Shown: piece after piece, positions 60,012 through 64,000 of the stretch | How positions within the stretch are numbered: position 1 is the stretch's first letter | How the letters are laid out: every line of letters begins with the position of its first letter | Assembly: GCA_038257535.1 (NCBI GenBank) | Contig: JBBSJE010000006.1 | Span: 3,605-67,604, forward strand | DNA: 64,000 bases | Reading direction: 5' to 3' | From: JAGTJU01 sp038257535 | GTDB lineage: Bacteria; Myxococcota_A; Polyangia; Fen-1088 | The notes under the pieces: generated by a model | Seen by the model: only the letters and a program-made list of their open reading frames with translations | Told to the model about the DNA's origin: nothing | Database searches by the model: none | Program-made: the position numbers and the translations under genes

Positions 60012-61306
60012 GCGGTGTTTGCCGTCACGGACGCAAAGATATCCGCCGCCGCCGCCGCCTGGGACTCCGTGATGATGAGAGGGGGTGAAAGCCGAATGGC
60101 TTTGTCTCCACATTCTAGAACCAATAGCCCGCGTTGGAAACAAGTCTGCGCCACGCGGTTCGCCTCAGAAGCGCTTTCAAACTCAACGCCGATCATCAAC
60201 CCCAAGCCGCGGACCTCTTTGACCTGTGGGCAGGAGGCCAGTTTCGTCTTCAGTTGCGTTTGCAGGGCGGCCCCCATGCGAGCTGAGTTCTCTGTGAGGC
60301 CTTCTTGCAGCAGATCCAGCGTGGTGAGGGCGCTCGCGATGCAAACGGGGTTGCCACCGCAGGTGGAGCCATGGCTGCCGGCGGGCCACGTCATGATGGG
60401 CTTGCGGGCGAGCAGGGCGCCTAGCGGCATGCCCGAGGCCAACCCTTTGGCGAGCGTAAACATATCCGGCACCACGCCGAAATGTTCAGCGGCCAGCATG
60501 CGGCCGGTGCGACCCATGCCTGATTGCACCTCATCGAACACCAGCAGGATGCCGTGTTTGTCGCACAAACCGCGCAGCCGCTGCAAAAATGCGGGTTCGG
60601 GCACGATGTAGCCACCTTCGCCCAACACCGGTTCAACAAAAATCGCCGCCACATCCTCGGGGCTAACGGTGCGCTTGAACAGAACGTTTTCTATGTGGTC
60701 GGTGTCGCCGTAAGGCGCGTGAAAAACGCCTGACAACAGCGGCCCAAAGTTGCGGCGGTACTTGGCTTTGCTTGCGGTTAGCGACAACGACCCGTAAGAG
60801 CGGCCATGAAAGCCACCCTGAAACGCGATGAAGGCCGAGCGTTTGGTGTGGTTGCGCGCCAGCTTCATGGCGGCTTCAACCGCTTCGGTTCCTGAATTCG
60901 TAAGAAAGCTTTGCCATCCCGAGGCCTTGCCCGTGGTTTGGGTCTCGAACGCATCGGCGATGGCGCCCAAGCGCTGGCATAGCTCGCCGTACCCGGGATA
61001 GAAAAAGTCGGTTCCACAGATGTGAACCAGGGTCTGCGCTTGCTGTGTCATGGCCTCCACGATCCGTGCGTGGCAATGCCCGGTTGCCGCCGCCGCCACC
61101 CCCGCCTGGGCATCAAGAAACACATTGCCGTCAACGTCTTCCACCATGCAACCCGCCGCCCGCGCGACCATGAGCGGGTACACGTGGATCAGCGACGGCG
61201 ACATATGTTGCTTGGCGGTTTGAATGCGCGCCGTTGCCAGGGGGCCAGGCAGCGCTGTGCGAATGCTGATGTTGGCGTGGGCGAGGGCTTCGTAGTCGTT
61301 TGCCAT
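60008..61306 (-). CDS. Class-III aminotransferase (first of two)
   Basis: A 432-residue omega-aminotransferase. Motifs: FLDAQAGVAAAATGHCH, FLTNSGTEAVEAAMKLAR (PLP phosphate), GGFHGRSYGSLSLTASK, IFVEPVLGEGGYIVPE, VFDEVQSGMGRTGRML (PLP Asp) and FTLAKGLASGMPLG (Lys). It is close to the 4-aminobutyrate/5-aminovalerate type in overall pattern, but substrate cannot be read from sequence. It is 16 bp downstream of the aldehyde dehydrogenase gene. Confidence 0.9.
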   Translation of the reverse strand: MANDYEALAHANISIRTALPGPLATARIQTAKQHMSPSLIHVYPLMVARAAGCMVEDVDGNVFLDAQAGVAAAATGHCHARIVEAMTQQAQTLVHICGTDFFYPGYGELCQRLGAIADAFETQTTGKASGWQSFLTNSGTEAVEAAMKLARNHTKRSAFIAFQGGFHGRSYGSLSLTASKAKYRRNFGPLLSGVFHAPYGDTDHIENVLFKRTVSPEDVAAIFVEPVLGEGGYIVPEPAFLQRLRGLCDKHGILLVFDEVQSGMGRTGRMLAAEHFGVVPDMFTLAKGLASGMPLGALLARKPIMTWPAGSHGSTCGGNPVCIASALTTLDLLQEGLTENSARMGAALQTQLKTKLASCPQVKEVRGLGLMIGVEFESASEANRVAQTCFQRGLLVLECGDKAIRLSPPLIITESQAAAAADIFASVTANTA

Positions 61307-61322
61307 AACATCCTTGTGCGGC

Positions 61323-62891
61323 CTACTCGACCACCGTGCGGCTTTGCTCGCGCAAGTAGCAGCTCAACGAATAAAGCCCGCCGATGTTCTTGCCCGTAGA
61401 TCCGCTGCCTTTCCAACCGCCAAACGGTTGCACGCCCGGCCACGCGCCCGTCGTGGCGCCCGCGGCGCGGTTCACATAAACTACACCCGCCTCAATGTCC
61501 TCGAAGAACGCTTCTAGCTCTTTTTGATTTTGGCTGAAACAACCTGCGGTCAATCCCAACGTGGTGTTGTTGGCCATCTGCATGGCCTCCGCAAAGCTGC
61601 GCACGGTTTGAATGTGCAACATGGGAACAAAAAGCTCCTGCCTTACCAGCTCGTGATCTTCAGGCAGGCCTCGCATGACCGTTGGGCGCACAAACAGGCC
61701 TTTGGCAAAGGGGCCATCCTGCAGCTGCACGCCGCCTTCAATCAGAGCCCCCGCGTTGCGAGCGCTTTGGCTGTAGGTCAAATAGTCGTTGAGGCTTTGC
61801 TTGGTGGCCAAAGAGCCCACGAAAACGTCGCGTTCAAGTGGGTTTCCGATCTCCGTTGCGCGAACTTTGGCGAGTAAGCGTTCCACAAACGCATCTGCCA
61901 CCGCTTCGTGCACGTACACGCGTGAGCATGCCGAGCACTTGTGGCCGTTCATGCCGAACGCGGAACGATAAACACCAGCCACCGCTTTGTCCAAGTCGGC
62001 GCTGTCCATCACCAAGGCGGGGTTTTTGCCGCCCATTTCTACGATGCACGGGCGCGGGTAGGTCACAGAAAACTGCTTGAATAGTTGGTGAAAACCCACC
62101 TCGTATGACCCTGTGAAGGTGGCGCCTGCCACCCGAGGATCTTTCACAACGGCATCGCCCACCATGCGTCCGCTGCCGGTGATGAAGTTCAACACACCAT
62201 CGGGCAACCCTGCGGCCTGAAACAGCCGCATCAACGCAGCGGCGATGATGGGTGTTTCCGACGAGGGCTTGGCCACCACCGTGTTGCCCGTGAGCAAGGC
62301 CGCGGCCACCGGCGCACCTAGCAAGGCGCAAGGAAAATTCCAAGGTGAGATCACGGCCCACACGCCATAAGGACGCATCACGCTGGTGTTGCGATCCTGT
62401 GGGCTTAGGCTGTCCATGGGGTGAACGAAGCCATTCGCTAGGGTCATGCGGTCGTTGTAATACGTGATGAGATCGGCGGTTTCCTCCACCTCACCCAAGG
62501 CCTCTGTGCGGCTTTTTCCCATCTCGGCGATGATCAGTGACGACAGATAGAATCTTTCGTCGCGGATGCGCTTGGCCACATCACCCAGCAGCTCTGCGCG
62601 TCGGGACCACGGCGTTTGGCGCCAGCTGGGAAAGGCGGCTTCTGCGGCGGCGATCGCGTCAGCCATGTCTGCGGGCGCGGCGTCACTGGCGTGGCCCACG
62701 ATCACTGAGGTGTCTAGCGGACTTGTGCTGGCCGTGGTTTTCCGCGTGTTCCGGGCTCTGCCGTTGATAAACAACGGCATGGTCTGGTCGTATTCACGCT
62801 GCACCCGCGCAATGCCTGCATTGAAACCCGCGCGGGCGTCCTCGCTGTCAGCCGACAGCGTGACATAAGTGACCTTTGGCTCGCTGCCCAT
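61323..62891 (-). CDS. NAD(P)-dependent aldehyde dehydrogenase (P5C/succinic-semialdehyde type)
   Basis: A 522-residue ALDH. The N-terminus has a short extension; the core includes SPWNFPCALLGAPVAAALLTGNTVVAKPSSETP, GRMVGDAVVKDPRVAGATFTGSYEVG, VEMGGKNPALV (Glu general base) and the catalytic Cys region FGMNGHKCSACSR, which resembles the L-glutamate semialdehyde dehydrogenase group. The end is PFGGWKGSGSTGKNIGGLY. It probably oxidises the semialdehyde made by the neighbouring aminotransferases. I used ATG 62891; an ATG at 62915 would add eight residues. It is the first gene of the operon. Confidence 0.9.
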   Translation of the reverse strand: MGSEPKVTYVTLSADSEDARAGFNAGIARVQREYDQTMPLFINGRARNTRKTTASTSPLDTSVIVGHASDAAPADMADAIAAAEAAFPSWRQTPWSRRAELLGDVAKRIRDERFYLSSLIIAEMGKSRTEALGEVEETADLITYYNDRMTLANGFVHPMDSLSPQDRNTSVMRPYGVWAVISPWNFPCALLGAPVAAALLTGNTVVAKPSSETPIIAAALMRLFQAAGLPDGVLNFITGSGRMVGDAVVKDPRVAGATFTGSYEVGFHQLFKQFSVTYPRPCIVEMGGKNPALVMDSADLDKAVAGVYRSAFGMNGHKCSACSRVYVHEAVADAFVERLLAKVRATEIGNPLERDVFVGSLATKQSLNDYLTYSQSARNAGALIEGGVQLQDGPFAKGLFVRPTVMRGLPEDHELVRQELFVPMLHIQTVRSFAEAMQMANNTTLGLTAGCFSQNQKELEAFFEDIEAGVVYVNRAAGATTGAWPGVQPFGGWKGSGSTGKNIGGLYSLSCYLREQSRTVVE

Positions 62892-63232
62892 ACTGTTCAG
62901 CGTAAGCCCCCGCACTCACTGCGGCAAGGGTGGTGTGATCGGGGCGTACAAACAACGTTGATTCCGCCTAGAAACAACTGCGATAGGGAAACGGCTCAGG
63001 TGGGAAAGTGTGTTACACGCGAGCACGCGGTTTTGGGAACGTCACAGGATGGTAGGCCAGCCTACGAACCGCGAAGACAAAGTGCGCCGTGGCGGACGGG
63101 GATGCTCGTTCGTCAAGCTTGAGTGCAGGTATTGTTTAGGGCTCGTTCCGTGATTCAACGAGACCGTCGACGTGAAATCACTCACGAAATTGGCGGACTT
63201 CGCAACATCGTTCCTTAGCCTCGCTTTGTCCG
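62892..63232. other. Non-coding interval between divergent operons
   Basis: No gene supported over about 340 bp. It holds a small inverted repeat CCGCA/TGCGG near 62920 and a tighter one, GTAGGC/GCCTAC (63052-63065, 2-nt loop). The promoter of the leftward dehydrogenase operon must lie here, but I could not fix it. Confidence 0.5.
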
Positions 63233-63261
63233 TTGACACCCTATGGGCGCGTACCTATTCT
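63233..63261 (+). promoter_or_regulatory. Strong sigma-70 promoter of the HU-family gene
   Basis: TTGACA (63233-63238, perfect -35), an exact 17-bp spacer and TATTCT (63256-63261). It lies about 36 bp upstream of the ATG at 63298 and inside the in-frame upstream extension, which therefore should not be translated. Confidence 0.8.
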
Positions 63262-63297
63262 CAGGCGCCTCGCGATCGTCGGGGGTTTGAAAAGGGA

Positions 63298-63630
63298 ATG
63301 ACGAAGGCAGAGCTCATAGATAGGGTGGCAGCGCGGAAGGACATTCCGCGTGGATTAACCAAAAAGGCAGTCGCGCAGATTGTTGATGCCGCCTTCTTAG
63401 AAATTGGTGACTACTTTATTCGCGCCCGCATTGGCAGAACTCCCGCGCGGCTAACATATCCAGGGTTTGGAACATTCACCAAGCGCAAGAAGAACGCGCG
63501 CACTGTGCGGAATCCACAAACCGGTGAACCCCTCTTGATTCCCACGCAAGCTACGGTGTCGTTCGCACCTAGCCAGGATCTGAAGTCGCTGATGAACGAA
63601 TTGGCGCAGCCAAAGCGCGCGCGCAGGTAA
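63298..63630 (+). CDS. HU/IHF-family DNA-binding protein
   Basis: A 110-residue nucleoid protein. The sequence MTKAELIDRVAARKDIPRGLTKKAVAQIVDAAF is the HU dimerisation helix pair. TYPGFGTFTKRKKNARTVRNPQTGEPL is the DNA-binding arm including the conserved RNPxTG tip. It is longer than classical HU (about 90) owing to an insertion around residues 42-53 (RARIGRTPARL) and a basic tail (PKRARR). The start at 63298 is supported by the strong promoter just upstream. Confidence 0.9.
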   Translation: MTKAELIDRVAARKDIPRGLTKKAVAQIVDAAFLEIGDYFIRARIGRTPARLTYPGFGTFTKRKKNARTVRNPQTGEPLLIPTQATVSFAPSQDLKSLMNELAQPKRARR

Positions 63631-63650
63631 ATTCTGCTGCCTGACGGGGC

Positions 63651-63673
63651 CTAACGCAAAGAAGGTGCGTTAG
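63651..63673. terminator. Hairpin after the HU-family gene, possible terminator
   Basis: Perfect 8-bp inverted repeat CTAACGCA / TGCGTTAG with a 7-nt loop, 21 bp after the HU stop. There is no T-run, so termination is uncertain. Confidence 0.4.
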
Positions 63674-63724
63674 CGCACGGCACCGGCGCCTGGCATGCCC
63701 GCGAATGCCGATTACAATGGGCCT

Positions 63725-64000
63725 ATGAAGTTGTGCAACTTAGGCCGCGGCTTAGTTTGGGGCCTGTGTTTGTTCCTGACATTGCTTGCCAAAAGCGCCT
63801 CAGCGGCCCCGCCGCAATCTTTTGTAATTGTTGATCCGGAACTGGCCCAAGTGAAGGAGAGGCGCAACGAGTACCTGGACGCGTTCGCCCGCAGGCTCGA
63901 GGAGGTGCTGAAGCGCAAACCCGGCTCGTTGCGTGTTGTCGGGTTTACGGATTTGCAAAGCGCCGAGGAGGTTCTCAATCGAGAACGCTCAGCGTTTGCG
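63725..64000 (+). CDS. Secreted hypothetical protein, N-terminal part (3' end outside window)
   Basis: The ATG at 63725 opens a frame running to the window edge (92 codons). It starts with a signal peptide (MKLCNLGRGLVWGLCLF through SASAAP, cleavage after about residue 28). The visible mature part is charged and helical: VDPELAQVKERRNEYLDAFARRLEEVLKRKPGSLRVVGF. No family can be named from this piece. The end is cut by the window. Confidence 0.6.
   Translation, partial: MKLCNLGRGLVWGLCLFLTLLAKSASAAPPQSFVIVDPELAQVKERRNEYLDAFARRLEEVLKRKPGSLRVVGFTDLQSAEEVLNRERSAFA

Noticed and set aside
63172..63297. 42-residue N-terminal extension of the HU-family protein
   Set aside because: A strong promoter lies inside it, and the HU fold begins at the ATG 63298.

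Overview
The window is a GC-rich, gene-dense bacterial chromosome segment with no phage, insertion sequence, CRISPR array or tRNA gene that I could see. The gene content suggests a Myxococcota-like (former Deltaproteobacteria) organism. The evidence is Cys-rich lipoproteins with Gly/Ala linkers, signal-peptide TPR proteins with Pro/Thr linkers, an AgmX/PglI-type C-terminal domain, a DUF1592/1588/1585-type lipoprotein, CX4CH and CXXCH cytochrome-like lipoproteins, and GTG/TTG starts with many 4-bp ATGA/GTGA overlaps. This placement is inferred from protein style, not from a marker-gene tree.

Layout. 1-1188: C-terminal part of arginine decarboxylase. 1309-3640: three overlapping genes for heme-motif envelope proteins, closed by a terminator. 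3719-5808 (minus): a small Arg-rich protein, an AT-hook protein, L28, oligoribonuclease and S14. 5953-6459: a hypothetical protein. 6465-14776 (minus): a heterodimeric ABC exporter, an active M16 protease and an inactive M16 partner, tightly packed, followed by a B12-type radical SAM protein. 15013-18219: small secreted proteins, a TPR protein and a Cys-rich lipoprotein. 18248-19123: a UbiA-type prenyltransferase. 19351-28589: an ECF sigma factor, two giant DUF3857/transglutaminase-like proteins (the second lacking its catalytic residues) and gpsA. 28586-34602: a CnoX-like thioredoxin, aat, a membrane MutS-like ATPase, a CtaA-CtaB fusion and a cupredoxin-like protein. 34808-36664: a DUF1592-type lipoprotein.

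37060-41644 is a trpE-G-D-C-F operon (no trpB/trpA in the window) behind a structured leader. 41704-44548 holds a YciO/Sua5 protein and a vWA/AgmX protein. 44686-45453 is a stand-alone rplC with an excellent sigma-70 promoter and its own terminator. 45556-50516 is mutL-miaA-accA-thyX. 50558-54579 (minus) carries a small hypothetical protein, a TatD nuclease, an alpha-CTD-like helix-hairpin-helix protein, glucokinase and rpiB. 54739-57336 is xthA, infA and htrA. 57345-62891 (minus) is a five-gene catabolic operon: aldehyde dehydrogenase, two class-III aminotransferases and both CoA-transferase subunits. 63298-63630 is an HU-family protein, and a truncated secreted protein runs off the end.

Most likely to reward follow-up: the exporter + M16 pair + radical SAM block, the ECF sigma factor with its active/inactive transglutaminase pair, the three-gene heme lipoprotein/barrel operon, the CtaA-CtaB fusion with a His-poor CtaA half, and the scattered ribosomal/translation genes (rpmB, rpsN, rplC, infA) outside their usual operons.
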